From Cryobacterium roopkundense (lineage in GTDB: Bacteria > Actinomycetota > Actinomycetes > Actinomycetales > Microbacteriaceae): a DNA stretch of 64,000 bases. Positions 36,735 to 45,830 of the stretch are shown here, piece after piece (position 1 is the stretch's first letter; each line of letters opens with the position of its first letter). A program made the translations under genes and the position numbers. The stretch is from positions 806,001 through 870,000 of the forward strand of contig NZ_JACHBQ010000001.1 in NCBI RefSeq assembly GCF_014200405.1, read 5' to 3'. The notes below the pieces were generated by a model. That model saw nothing but the letters and a program-made list of their open reading frames with translations, made no database searches and had not been told where the DNA came from.

Positions 36735-37178
36735 ATGACAGAACAGCAGACCGAATCGACGGCCCGAACCAGACGAGTGACCGGCATCGGGCGACTCCTG
36801 ATTGCCGTCTACGGGCTGCTCGCCCTCGCCGCTACCGGCCGTTCATTCGTGCAGATCGTGGAGACCTTCGACGACGCGCCGCTCTCGTACTCGCTGTCTG
36901 CCGCGGCCGCCGTCGTCTACATCGTGGCGACCATCGCGCTGACCCAGCGCAGCGCGGCCTGGTACCGCGTGGCCTGGATCACGATCAGCTTCGAACTTCT
37001 CGGCGTGCTCGTGGTGGGTGCGCTCAGCCTGCTCTATCCGGAGCTCTTCCAGCACAAGACTGTGTGGTCGGTGTTTGGCCGCGGCTACGGATTCGTGCCT
37101 CTTGTGCTGCCGATCCTCGGCATGTGGTGGCTCTCGAGGCACCCCGTTCGTGCCGCTAGCCGCGAGAGTGCCTCGTGA
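36735..37178 (+). CDS. small membrane protein upstream of ribF
   Basis: This encodes 147 residues with about four membrane helices (about 20-40, 55-75, 87-107, 122-140) and no recognised motif; the short N-terminus is polar (MTEQQTESTARTR). ATG at 36735 is chosen because the hydrophobic part begins soon after; an upstream in-frame ATG (36696) is less likely. It overlaps ribF by 4 bp (GTGA). Function unknown. Confidence 0.8.
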   Translation: MTEQQTESTARTRRVTGIGRLLIAVYGLLALAATGRSFVQIVETFDDAPLSYSLSAAAAVVYIVATIALTQRSAAWYRVAWITISFELLGVLVVGALSLLYPELFQHKTVWSVFGRGYGFVPLVLPILGMWWLSRHPVRAASRESAS

Positions 37179-38125
37179 AGACCCTCTACGGCGTCGCGTC
37201 AGTGCCGGCCGAATGGCCCGCCTCCGCGGTGTGCATCGGCAAATTCGACGGGGTGCACGCCGGGCACCGCGCCGTCATAGGCGGGCTGAAGACCCTCGCC
37301 CAGGAGCACGGCCTGGCGGCGGTCGTCGTGACCTTCGATCGGCATCCGCTCGCGTTGCTGGCCCCGGAGGCGTGCCCCGAAGCGCTCGTGAGCACCGAGC
37401 AGAAGCTCGGACTCCTGGCCGACACCGGGGTGGACGCCACCGTCGTGCTCGAGTTCACGCGAGCGCTCGCAGCCCTGCCCCCCGAGGAATTCGTCGACAG
37501 CATTCTCGTGCGCGCCCTGCGCACCCGATTCGTGCTGGTCGGGCGAGATTTTCGCTTCGGTGCCGGCGGTGCAGGCGACGTCGATCTGCTGCGACGCCTC
37601 GGTCTGAAGTTCGGCTTCGACGTGCGCCTGATCGACGATGTCAAACCCCACCACGATCGTCGAGTGTCGTCGACCTGGATTCGAGACCTGCTGAGGAGCG
37701 GTGACGTGCAAACAGCAACAGACCTACTCGGGCACGTGCCCACAGTGCGCGGACTTGTGGTGCACGGCGCCGCCCGCGGCCGCGAACTCGGCTTTCCGAC
37801 GGCGAATCTGGCAGCGGATGCCGAGGGCTTCACCCCCGCGGACGGGGTCTACGCCGGGTGGCTGACCGACGCCGGAATCCGGTATCCGGCCGCCATCTCC
37901 GTGGGCAACAACCCGACCTTCGAGGGGATCGAGAGGCGCCAGGTCGAGGCCTACGTGCTGGATGAGACCGACCTCGACCTCTACGACCATGTCGTCGATG
38001 TGGCCTTCGTCGAGCGGATTCGCGGCATGGTGGCATATTCGGGCATCGAGCCGCTGATCGAGCAGATCCGTGACGATGTGCAGCGCGTGCGCGGCATCCT
38101 GACCGATCCGCAGCGAACCGTTTAG
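37175..38125 (+). CDS. ribF: bifunctional riboflavin kinase/FAD synthetase
   Basis: The 316-residue enzyme phosphorylates riboflavin to FMN and adenylates FMN to FAD. The N-terminal nucleotidyltransferase part has CIGKFDGVHAGHRAV (about 22-36) and VSSTWIRDLL; the C-terminal flavokinase part (about 180-310) has GRELGFPTANL and GISVGNNPTFEG-like VGNNPTFEG. Both active domains look complete. The GTG start overlaps the previous stop by 4 bp. Confidence 0.95.
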   Translation: MKTLYGVASVPAEWPASAVCIGKFDGVHAGHRAVIGGLKTLAQEHGLAAVVVTFDRHPLALLAPEACPEALVSTEQKLGLLADTGVDATVVLEFTRALAALPPEEFVDSILVRALRTRFVLVGRDFRFGAGGAGDVDLLRRLGLKFGFDVRLIDDVKPHHDRRVSSTWIRDLLRSGDVQTATDLLGHVPTVRGLVVHGAARGRELGFPTANLAADAEGFTPADGVYAGWLTDAGIRYPAAISVGNNPTFEGIERRQVEAYVLDETDLDLYDHVVDVAFVERIRGMVAYSGIEPLIEQIRDDVQRVRGILTDPQRTV

Positions 38126-38303
38126 CGTCCACCGAGAGACCAACCGACCGGTTACCCCAGTTCGGGGGTGAGTGTGGCGTTCTCCACCGGCATGGAGGCG
38201 GCTCCATGGTCGGGTGCGTAGAGTGGGGCGTGGCCAGGGGGGCAGGGGTCACGCTTCTGTGTCGCCCGGACGGGCAAGACCGAGGATCACAGGGGTAGTG
38301 ACC

Positions 38304-40766
38304 ATGAACGACGATTACGACGCAACGCCCGGACGGGCTCGACGGCTCGGGGGAGCCCTCGGAGCATTCTTCGGGCTGATCACGATGAGCTCGGTTGCCG
38401 CCCTGCTCGTGACGGTCGCCGTCACACCCGCACTGGCTCTTTCCGGCATGACGGCCACGAACACCATCAACATGTTCGAGAACCTGCCCAGCTATCTCGC
38501 CCTCCAACAGCTCTCCCAGAAGAGCAATATCTATGCCCGCCAGGCCGACGGAACTCCCGTGCTGATGGCCTCGTTCTACGAGCAGAATCGCGTTGAGGTG
38601 GCAACTGACGCCATCAGCCCCTTCGTCAAGGACGCCGTCGTCTCCAGTGAGGACCCGCGCTTTCTCGAGCACGGTGGCATCGACCTGCAGGGGACCGTAA
38701 ATGGAGCGATCACCACCTTCGCCGGCGGCGACACGCGAGGCGGGTCCTCCATCACCCAGCAGTATGTGAAGAACGTTCTCGTACAGAAATGCGAGGCGAT
38801 GGCCGACGCCGAAGAAAGCGGCACCTGCTACGCGAGCGCCATCGAGATCTCGGCCAATCGTAAGCTGAAGGAAATGCGAATGGCTATCGGAATGGAGAAG
38901 GAATACTCCAAGGACGACATCCTGCGCGGGTACCTCAACATCACGGGGTTCGGTGGCACCGTCTACGGCATCGAGGCCGCAGCAAACTACTACTACGCCA
39001 CGAGCGCAGCCGGCCTGACCCTGCCGCAGGCCGCAAGCCTCGTCGCCATCGTGAACAACCCGGTGCGGTATCAGCTCGACCGCCCGGCGAGTGAAACGAA
39101 TGGCGCAGCTAACGGCTACGCCGACAATAAGGAGCGCCGCGACTACATCCTCGGCGAGATGCTCCAGTACGAGAAGATCACCCTCGCCGACCACGACGCC
39201 GCGGTCGCCGCCCCGATCGAGCCGGTCATCACGCCGCCGAGCACGGGCTGTCAGACCGCCGGAGACAACGCCTTCTTCTGCGACTATGTCACGCACATAC
39301 TCAAGTCTGATCCAACGTTCGGCGAGGACGAGGACGCCCGCATGGCGAACTTCCGTCTCGGCGGCTACAACGTGTACACGAGCCTCGACCTTGAACTGCA
39401 GGCGGCTGCCGTCGACACGATGAACCGGAACGTGCCCAAGACCTATTCACGCGGCAACATCGGTGCCGTCATCTCGAGCGTGCAGGTCGGCACCGGTCGC
39501 GTGCTCGCCATGACGCAGAACAAGGACTACAGCCAGGATCCCGAGGTGCAGGCGACCGGCGCCAACTACACAGGTATCAACTACAACACCGACTTCGACG
39601 AGGGCGGATCCCTCGGATTCCAGCCGGGATCGACGTACAAGGTGTTCACCCTCGCGGAATGGCTCAGTGAGGGCCATGCACTCGGGGAGCGGGTTGATTC
39701 GGCGCGAAAGGCCAACTGGGGCAACTTTCGGGACAGCTGCCTCGGCACCCAGAATTACGACCGTCAGGACTTCAACCCGCGTAACGACGCGAACGAGCCC
39801 GGCACGAACTACACAGCGCTCGAGTCCACCAGGAGATCGATCAACACCGGCTTCATTGGTATGGCCAAGCAGCTCGACCTCTGCGGTATCAAGGAGACGG
39901 CTGAGGCCTTCGGTGTGCACCGTGCCGACGGCGCTCTCTTGGGCCAGAACGCCGCGGCCGTGATCGGAACGAATGAGATCGCCCCCCTCACGATGGCCGT
40001 GGCCTTCGCCGGCATCGCCAACAACGGTGTGACCTGCAGCGCCGTCGCGATTGACCAGATCATCGGAGCCGACGGGGCCGAGCTTCCGGTTCCGCAGTCG
40101 GCCTGTGAGACCTCGGTCGAGCCGTTCGTCGCGGCCGGAATGACCTATGCCATGCAGCAGGTCATGACAGCCGGTACGGCCAATGAGTCCTATCGCAACA
40201 CCTCGCCGCGCGTTCCGATGATCGGCAAGACCGGAACCACCGACTCCGGCGCCGACACCTGGATGACCGGCGCGAGCAGCAAGGTTGCCACCGTGGCCGG
40301 CGTCGTGAGCGTGACGGGAAAGCTGAGCCAGCGCAGACTGGAGTTCGCCAGCGGCGATGTGCAGACCGCGCGGCACCGGATGTGGCCCGACGTGATGAGT
40401 GTCGCCAACGCGAAGTACGGCGGTGACGGCTTTGCGGAGGCCACATCGGCTGTGATCAACGGCGTTCCGGTGTCGGTTCCCGACGTGCGCGGCATGCAGC
40501 TCGCCCAGGCCCAGTCCACTATCGAGGGTGCCGGATTCGGCTTTGCCGACGGCGGCGTCACTGACTCCGACATGCCTGTGGGCACGGTGGTTCGGTCGGA
40601 TCCGACCGGCAGCAGCTTCCGGGGCACCACGATTACCGTCTTTACGAGCAGCGGAACCCCGGAAGTGGTGGAAGAGCCGAGCCCTGCCCCCGAAGATCCG
40701 CCGGCGGATGACGGGGGTGGCGTCGTGCCGGAGGTGCCGCCCACCGAGCGTGGCCGGCGAGGCTGA
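38304..40766 (+). CDS. bifunctional penicillin-binding protein (class A) with one PASTA domain
   Basis: This 820-residue protein polymerises and crosslinks peptidoglycan. It has one N-terminal membrane helix (about 20-50), a GT51 transglycosylase with EDPRFLEHGGID and GGSSITQQYVKN, a transpeptidase with SxxK in GSTYK, SxN in RSINTGF and KTG in GKTGTTDSG, and a PASTA domain at about 715-785 (VPDVRGMQLAQAQSTIEGAGF), then a Pro/Glu-rich tail. ATG at 38304 has GGGGTAG upstream and precedes the membrane helix; the frame extends further upstream without support. PASTA domains in PBPs are normally bound by muropeptides or lipid II. Confidence 0.94.
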   Translation: MNDDYDATPGRARRLGGALGAFFGLITMSSVAALLVTVAVTPALALSGMTATNTINMFENLPSYLALQQLSQKSNIYARQADGTPVLMASFYEQNRVEVATDAISPFVKDAVVSSEDPRFLEHGGIDLQGTVNGAITTFAGGDTRGGSSITQQYVKNVLVQKCEAMADAEESGTCYASAIEISANRKLKEMRMAIGMEKEYSKDDILRGYLNITGFGGTVYGIEAAANYYYATSAAGLTLPQAASLVAIVNNPVRYQLDRPASETNGAANGYADNKERRDYILGEMLQYEKITLADHDAAVAAPIEPVITPPSTGCQTAGDNAFFCDYVTHILKSDPTFGEDEDARMANFRLGGYNVYTSLDLELQAAAVDTMNRNVPKTYSRGNIGAVISSVQVGTGRVLAMTQNKDYSQDPEVQATGANYTGINYNTDFDEGGSLGFQPGSTYKVFTLAEWLSEGHALGERVDSARKANWGNFRDSCLGTQNYDRQDFNPRNDANEPGTNYTALESTRRSINTGFIGMAKQLDLCGIKETAEAFGVHRADGALLGQNAAAVIGTNEIAPLTMAVAFAGIANNGVTCSAVAIDQIIGADGAELPVPQSACETSVEPFVAAGMTYAMQQVMTAGTANESYRNTSPRVPMIGKTGTTDSGADTWMTGASSKVATVAGVVSVTGKLSQRRLEFASGDVQTARHRMWPDVMSVANAKYGGDGFAEATSAVINGVPVSVPDVRGMQLAQAQSTIEGAGFGFADGGVTDSDMPVGTVVRSDPTGSSFRGTTITVFTSSGTPEVVEEPSPAPEDPPADDGGGVVPEVPPTERGRRG

Positions 40767-40821
40767 CGGCCAGCACCCGCGGGCGACTACTCTGGCACAA
40801 GGCGATTGAATGAGGAGCGGC

Positions 40822-41469
40822 ATGGCACAGCAGGAACGGGCGATCGAAACGCGCGCCGCAATCATCAGGGGAGCCGCGGCGGCCTTTCAGGAACGCGGCT
40901 ACGGCAGCACTTCCCTCGCCCAGGTCAGTGCCGCAGCCGGCGTCACCAAGGGCGCGCTGTACTTTCACTTCGATTCCAAGGAAGCACTCGCGATCGCCAT
41001 CATCGAGGCGCAGCACGAGGCATCCGCTGCAATCGGTCGCACGCTCCTCGACGAGAACGTGCCGGGACTGCGCGCCATCCTCATCATGTCCCTCGAGCTC
41101 GCCCGCCAGCTGCACCAGGACCCAATCGTCAGTGCCGGCGTGCGCCTCACCATTGAGGCTGCGAACTTTGAGACGCCCGTTGCTGGCCCTTACCTCGACT
41201 GGATGGCCGCTTGCGAGGAGTATCTGCGCCGCGGGATCGCCGAGGGCGACATCTCGCCCTCCATCGACGTGTGTGCGATGGGCCACTTCATCATCTCCGC
41301 CTTCACCGGCGTGCAGGTTGTCTCCGACGTGCTTACCGGGCGGGACGACATCGAAGACCGCCTGATTGAGATGTGGGCCGTCATCATGCCCTCCCTCGTT
41401 CCGGCCGACCGGTGGGACGAGTTGAAAGACCTGCCGACCCGTATCCGCCAGGAACGCGCCGCGGCGTGA
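40822..41469 (+). CDS. TetR-family regulator resembling gamma-butyrolactone receptors
   Basis: The 215-residue protein has a TetR helix-turn-helix (about 10-55: RAAIIRGAAAAFQERGYGSTSLAQVSAAAGVTKGALYFHFDSKEAL) and a C-terminal ligand domain with GVRLTIEA and GPYLDWMAACEEYLRRGIAEGDI. Both halves resemble the ScbR/ArpA autoregulator receptors of Streptomyces. ATG at 40822 has TGAGGAG 6 nt upstream; an ATG 12 nt earlier is possible. It sits upstream of an MFS transporter, a likely target. The ligand is unproven; no butyrolactone synthase (AfsA type) was seen. Confidence 0.85.
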   Translation: MAQQERAIETRAAIIRGAAAAFQERGYGSTSLAQVSAAAGVTKGALYFHFDSKEALAIAIIEAQHEASAAIGRTLLDENVPGLRAILIMSLELARQLHQDPIVSAGVRLTIEAANFETPVAGPYLDWMAACEEYLRRGIAEGDISPSIDVCAMGHFIISAFTGVQVVSDVLTGRDDIEDRLIEMWAVIMPSLVPADRWDELKDLPTRIRQERAAA

Positions 41470-41494
41470 GGATCTCTCCCCGCAGAGTGCGGGT

Positions 41495-42712
41495 ATGAGC
41501 GCGGCCCGGAGCCTCGTCTTTGGTCGAGGTCTGGCGCTTGTGGGCATTCTGCTCGTGGCCGCGAACATGCGCACCGCAGTCGCGGCGCTCTCGCCGATTG
41601 CGACTCGAATCGACGCGGACATCCCGCTGGACGTCGTGACCCTCGGCGTGCTCGGCATGCTACCGCCGGTCTGCTTCGCTGTTTTTGGCATCTTTGCGCC
41701 CGTGTTCGCCCGCAGTCTCGGGCTCGAACGGCTGCTGGTCGTCGCCCTCCTCGCCCTCCTCGTCGGACACCTGGCTCGAGGATTGTCGGTGTCCCTTACC
41801 GGCCTGTTGCTGGGAAGTGCGATCACCTTTGCCGGACTCGGCATCGGAAACGTGCTCCTGCCGCCCCTCGTCAAGAAGTATTTCCCCGACCGGGTCGGAC
41901 TGATGACCTCGTTGTACGTTCTCGTGGTGTCGTTGAGTGCGCTAATTCCGCCGCTCGTCGCCGTACCCGTAGCGGATGCCTTCGGCTGGCGGATGTCGCT
42001 CGGCATGTGGATGGTGCTGTCCCTGCTCGCCCTCGTGCCGTGGATCACCATGATCGTGCGCCATCGCACGGAAAAACTGCCGAATCCTGTGGTGGAGGAG
42101 GCCGACTCGGCCGTGCTCGGTCGCATCTGGGGATCATCCATCGCTTGGGCCATCGCGCTCGTCTTCGCCATGAGTTCGCTCAATGCCTATGCCTTCTTCG
42201 CCTGGCTGCCGCAACTGCTCATCGATACGGCGGGGGTGAGCGCCGCCCAGGCGGGCACTCTGCTGGCCGTCTACGCCGGCATGGGGATTCCGTGCGCGCT
42301 CGTGATCCCCGTGCTCACGGCCCGCATGAAGAACGTTGGCGTGCTGATCTACGTGGGGGTCGCCCTCTTCATCGCCGGTGACCTGGGACTGCTGCTGGCG
42401 CCGGGCACGCTTACGTGGCTCTGGGTGGTCTGTGCCGGGCTCGGGCCGCTCTTCTTCCCCCTCGCTCTCGTGCTGATCAACCTGCGCACCCGCACGCACA
42501 CGGGCTCGGTGGCGCTCAGCGGATTCGTTCAGAGCATCGGCTACACGATCGGCGCCTTCGGCCCACTCGTTTTCGGTTTGCTGCACGAGGCGAGCGGTGG
42601 CTGGACCTGGCCGTTGCTGTTCCTGCTCGCCACGGCGTGTGCCGTGCCGATTGCTGCCGCGGTAATCTCCCGCCCGCATATGCTCGAGGACGATCTGAAC
42701 CGGCCCCGTTAG
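41495..42712 (+). CDS. MFS transporter (CynX/NimT type)
   Basis: This is a 405-residue membrane protein with about 12 helices. The first begins GRGLALVGILLVAANMRTAVAALSPIAT, typical of CynX/NimT-like permeases (cyanate or 2-nitroimidazole type). The central loop (about 190-205, VRHRTEKLPNPVVEE) is cytoplasmic. It follows the TetR gene by 25 bp on the same strand, so it is probably controlled by it. The substrate cannot be read. Confidence 0.88.
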   Translation: MSAARSLVFGRGLALVGILLVAANMRTAVAALSPIATRIDADIPLDVVTLGVLGMLPPVCFAVFGIFAPVFARSLGLERLLVVALLALLVGHLARGLSVSLTGLLLGSAITFAGLGIGNVLLPPLVKKYFPDRVGLMTSLYVLVVSLSALIPPLVAVPVADAFGWRMSLGMWMVLSLLALVPWITMIVRHRTEKLPNPVVEEADSAVLGRIWGSSIAWAIALVFAMSSLNAYAFFAWLPQLLIDTAGVSAAQAGTLLAVYAGMGIPCALVIPVLTARMKNVGVLIYVGVALFIAGDLGLLLAPGTLTWLWVVCAGLGPLFFPLALVLINLRTRTHTGSVALSGFVQSIGYTIGAFGPLVFGLLHEASGGWTWPLLFLLATACAVPIAAAVISRPHMLEDDLNRPR

Positions 42713-42725
42713 TCGGCTGGCCGGC

Positions 42726-43673
42726 TTAGGCTTCTGGCACGAGCGACGCGCGGTGCACCAGGGCCGCCGCCCCGATGAGCGGGCCGTCGCCCGAGAGGGC
42801 TGACGGCACGACGCGTACCCGCCGGGCGTAGTCGAACTCGGTGCGAAGCGCGATTGACGCGCGCGCGAAAGAGAAGAGATCTGGTGTGACCTGGGCGAAT
42901 CCGCCACCGATGGTGACGATATCGAGGTCGAGCAGCGTCGTGGCGGATGCAATGGCCTGCCCGAGTGCCCGACCACTGCGTGCGATCGCCCGCGCGGCCA
43001 CGGGGTCGCCGGCGGAATACGCCGCGCCGAGGTCTTCACCGCTGTGCCCGGTCCAGCCTTGGGCGCGCGCCCAAGCCACCGTGCGGGGACCCGATGCCAC
43101 GGCCTCGAGGCAGCCGGTGCCGCCGCAGGCGCAGGGATCGTCGAAGCCGCCGACCTCTATGTGGCCGATGTGCCCGGCATTGCCGGTGGGCCCGCTGACA
43201 GTGTTACCGCCCAGGATGAGTCCGCCCCCGACGCCCGTCGACACGACCATGCCCATCACGTTGTCGAATCCGCGCGCCGCCCCCACCCAGTGTTCGGCAA
43301 GCGTGATGCACAGCCCGTCCATGCGCAGGCGTACCGGTACTCCTGGCATGAGGGAGTGCACGAGGTCCCTCAGGGGAAAACCCCGCCAGACCGGAAGGTT
43401 GAGCGGCGAGACCGCGCCGTCCAGCAGGCTGATCGGGCCTGCGCAGCCGATGCCGACACCGAGCAGCACGGATTCGTACGGCAGGGCGGCGAGGGTGAGC
43501 GCCACCACCTGGGTGACCGCATCGGCGAGATTGGCGCTCGTCGCGAGCGGTCCAGTGCCGGCCCGATGGCGGGAATTCGGTACGACCACACCGAGGGTGT
43601 CGACGAGGGCGGCTTCGACCTTGGTCCCGCCGATATCGATGGCGAGCACTGGAGTCAGTGGTGGGTTGCGCAT
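42726..43673 (-). CDS. ROK-family sugar kinase
   Basis: This 315-residue protein has the N-terminal phosphate loop AIDIGGTKVEAALVD, the catalytic region GVGIGCAGP, and the ROK zinc motif CACGGTGCLEAVASG, with STGVGGGLILGG in between. There is no DNA-binding domain, so it is a kinase-type ROK such as glucokinase or N-acetylmannosamine kinase. The minus-strand TAGGCT 6 nt before its ATG suggests a leaderless transcript. It is divergent from the SorC-family regulator and may share its operator. Preferred sugar unknown. Confidence 0.9.
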   Translation of the reverse strand: MRNPPLTPVLAIDIGGTKVEAALVDTLGVVVPNSRHRAGTGPLATSANLADAVTQVVALTLAALPYESVLLGVGIGCAGPISLLDGAVSPLNLPVWRGFPLRDLVHSLMPGVPVRLRMDGLCITLAEHWVGAARGFDNVMGMVVSTGVGGGLILGGNTVSGPTGNAGHIGHIEVGGFDDPCACGGTGCLEAVASGPRTVAWARAQGWTGHSGEDLGAAYSAGDPVAARAIARSGRALGQAIASATTLLDLDIVTIGGGFAQVTPDLFSFARASIALRTEFDYARRVRVVPSALSGDGPLIGAAALVHRASLVPEA

Positions 43674-43679
43674 GCTGAG

Positions 43680-43768
43680 AGCCTAGGCTGTGCCCACAGG
43701 CTCATCAGGTGCTCATGTGAGCAATATCTACAACACCTGTTGTTTCAGTGCGTGCGGCAATCTAGGCT
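43680..43768. promoter_or_regulatory. divergent promoter and operator region between ROK gene and SorC regulator
   Basis: On the minus strand TAGGCT (43680-43685) serves the ROK gene. On the plus strand TTGTTT (43740-43745), 17 nt, TAGGCT (43763-43768) serves the regulator. Two perfect palindromes lie between: GCTCA-TG-TGAGC (43711-43722) and ACAACA-CC-TGTTGT (43730-43743). The second overlaps the -35 hexamer, a classic autorepressor position. Confidence 0.55.
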
Positions 43769-43802
43769 GGAATTCCACGCGGAACCCGGAAGGCACGCAC
43801 AC

Positions 43803-44753
43803 ATGAGTGACATCGATGAGCTACTTTCCATTCGGGCGGCCGAGCTCTACTACGAGGAAAACCAGACCCAGGACGAAATCGGTGTCATCCTGCGGATCAC
43901 CCGGTGGAAGGTCGGCCGTCTTCTCGCCCAGGCAAAGGCAAACGGATTCATTCGGATCGAGATCGTGCACCCGCGGGCCCGCCGGCTGCCCATCGAGCGG
44001 CGTCTGCGCGAGGCCACCAGCCTGACCGACGTCATCGTCGTATCGTCTGCCGGTGTGTCGAGCGACGAAGAGTTGCAGTCCCGAACGGCCCAGGCCGCGG
44101 CGGACTATCTCACCGGCCTGCGACCGATTCCGCGGACCCTCGGTATCAGTTGGGGACGCACCCTCCACGACGTGTCCGTGAACCTCAAGCCAGGATGGGC
44201 TCCTGGCGTCAACGTCGTGCAGATCAACGGCGGTGTCAGCCTCAATCAGCGCACCGGAACGGCGGCGGCCACCGCGGTTACGATCGCCCAGAAGGCCAAC
44301 GGTTCAGCCACGCTTCTGCCGAGCCCCGCCATATTCGAACGTCGGGAAACCAAGCGTGCCATCGAGGCGGACCGCACGGTGGCCGCCGTTCTCGACCTCG
44401 GCGCAAACGCCTCCGCCTACCTGTACAGCGCCGGTCAGGCCGACGAGAACTCCGCTCTTGTAGACAGCGGCTACCTCACCGTCGACCAGATCACTGAGCT
44501 CGTGCGAAAGGGAGCCGTCGGCGACATCGTCGGTCGGTACATCGACAAGAACGGCCGGATCGTCGATCGCGACCTCGACGAGCGTACGGTCGGTATTCAG
44601 CTCGAGCAGCTGCGGCGTGCCCGCACGGCGATCGCGGTCATCTCCGGACGAGCAAAACATGAAATCGCCCGCGCCGTCGTTGGCAGCGGCCTGTGCACGG
44701 TCCTCGTGACGGACGAGGACACGGCCCACGCCCTTCTCGGCGACCACGACTAG
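43803..44753 (+). CDS. SorC/DeoR-type sugar-binding transcriptional regulator
   Basis: The 316-residue protein has a helix-turn-helix at about 8-50 (ELYYEENQTQDEIGVILRITRWKVGRLLAQAK) and a SorC sugar-phosphate-binding domain (about 55-310) with GISWGRTLHDV and GGVSLN. Regulators of this family are induced by sugar phosphates such as deoxyribose-5-phosphate. It stands immediately upstream of deoC and the aldehyde dehydrogenases, so it most likely controls them and itself through the palindromes at 43711-43743. ATG at 43803 with GGAAGG upstream; longer in-frame extension has no support. Confidence 0.88.
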   Translation: MSDIDELLSIRAAELYYEENQTQDEIGVILRITRWKVGRLLAQAKANGFIRIEIVHPRARRLPIERRLREATSLTDVIVVSSAGVSSDEELQSRTAQAAADYLTGLRPIPRTLGISWGRTLHDVSVNLKPGWAPGVNVVQINGGVSLNQRTGTAAATAVTIAQKANGSATLLPSPAIFERRETKRAIEADRTVAAVLDLGANASAYLYSAGQADENSALVDSGYLTVDQITELVRKGAVGDIVGRYIDKNGRIVDRDLDERTVGIQLEQLRRARTAIAVISGRAKHEIARAVVGSGLCTVLVTDEDTAHALLGDHD

Positions 44754-44806
44754 GTGCAACGCCCCCTGATTTCACCTGCCCACGATCTTTACAGTTAGGA
44801 CAACTC

Positions 44807-45820
44807 ATGACGGAAAGTAACCTGGTGCCCGCCGAGCTGGCACGCAGAGCGCACTCGCTGATCGGTGGCGAGACAACCGACGCGAACCTGCGCCGGTACC
44901 TGCACGGAATTCCCGGAATCGATGCCGTCGGCCTCGAAGCGCGGGCGGCCGACCTCGGCAGTCGCTCCATCAAGACAAGCTCAAAAAGATGGGCCATCGA
45001 CACGATCATCGGACTGATCGACCTCACGACCCTCGAGGGCGCCGATACCCCAGGCAAGGTGCGTTCCCTTGTCAGCAAAGCCCTGATCCCCGACCCCGGA
45101 GACCCCGGTTGCCCCCGCGTTGCCGCGGTCTGCGTCTACGGCGACATGGTGGGCACGGCCGTTGCTGCCCTCGGTTCCGCCCACGCCGCCGGCACCTCGG
45201 AGGGCGTTCAGGTCGCCGCCGTCGCGACGGCCTTTCCGAGCGGCCGCGCTTCGCTCGCGATCAAGCTGCTCGACGTCGTGGATGCGGTGGCTTCCGGCGC
45301 CGACGAAATCGACATGGTCATCGACCGTGGCGCTTTCCTGTCCGGTCGATTCGGCCAGGTCTACGACGAGATCGTCGCCGTGAAAGACGCCTGTCGGCGC
45401 CCCAACGGCACGTCCGCGCACCTCAAGGTGATTTTGGAGACCGGGGAGCTGAACACGTACGACAACGTGCGTCGCGCCAGCTGGCTCGCCATCCTCGCCG
45501 GGGGAGACTTCATCAAAACATCCACCGGCAAGGTCGCGCCCGCCGCCACACTTCCGGTGACCCTGTCGATGCTCGAAGTCGTGCGCGACTGGCACCGACT
45601 CACGGGCGAAAAGATCGGCGTGAAGCCGGCAGGCGGTATCCGCACCTCCAAGGACGCGATCAAGTACCTCGTGACCGTGGCCGAGACGGTCGGCGAGGAA
45701 TGGCTCCAGCCCCACCTGTTCAGATTCGGCGCTTCGAGCCTGCTGAACGACGTGCTGCTTCAGCGCCAGAAGATGACGACCGGGCACTACTCCGGCCCCG
45801 ACTACGTGACGATTGACTAA
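44807..45820 (+). CDS. deoC: deoxyribose-phosphate aldolase
   Basis: The 337-residue enzyme splits 2-deoxyribose 5-phosphate into glyceraldehyde 3-phosphate and acetaldehyde. The Schiff-base lysine is in DFIKTSTGK and the second in GVKPAGGIRT; the first strand is IGLIDLTTLEG. It is longer than the E. coli enzyme, with an N-terminal extension of about 65 residues and a C-terminal HLFRFGASSLLNDVL end. The ATG has TTAGGAC upstream. The two genes after it can oxidise the acetaldehyde. Confidence 0.93.
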   Translation: MTESNLVPAELARRAHSLIGGETTDANLRRYLHGIPGIDAVGLEARAADLGSRSIKTSSKRWAIDTIIGLIDLTTLEGADTPGKVRSLVSKALIPDPGDPGCPRVAAVCVYGDMVGTAVAALGSAHAAGTSEGVQVAAVATAFPSGRASLAIKLLDVVDAVASGADEIDMVIDRGAFLSGRFGQVYDEIVAVKDACRRPNGTSAHLKVILETGELNTYDNVRRASWLAILAGGDFIKTSTGKVAPAATLPVTLSMLEVVRDWHRLTGEKIGVKPAGGIRTSKDAIKYLVTVAETVGEEWLQPHLFRFGASSLLNDVLLQRQKMTTGHYSGPDYVTID

Positions 45821-45830
45821 GGACCATCCG

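Noticed and set aside
39447..40865. A 472-codon minus-strand frame opposite the penicillin-binding protein
   Set aside because: It lacks family motifs; the PBP catalytic motifs are all present on the plus strand.
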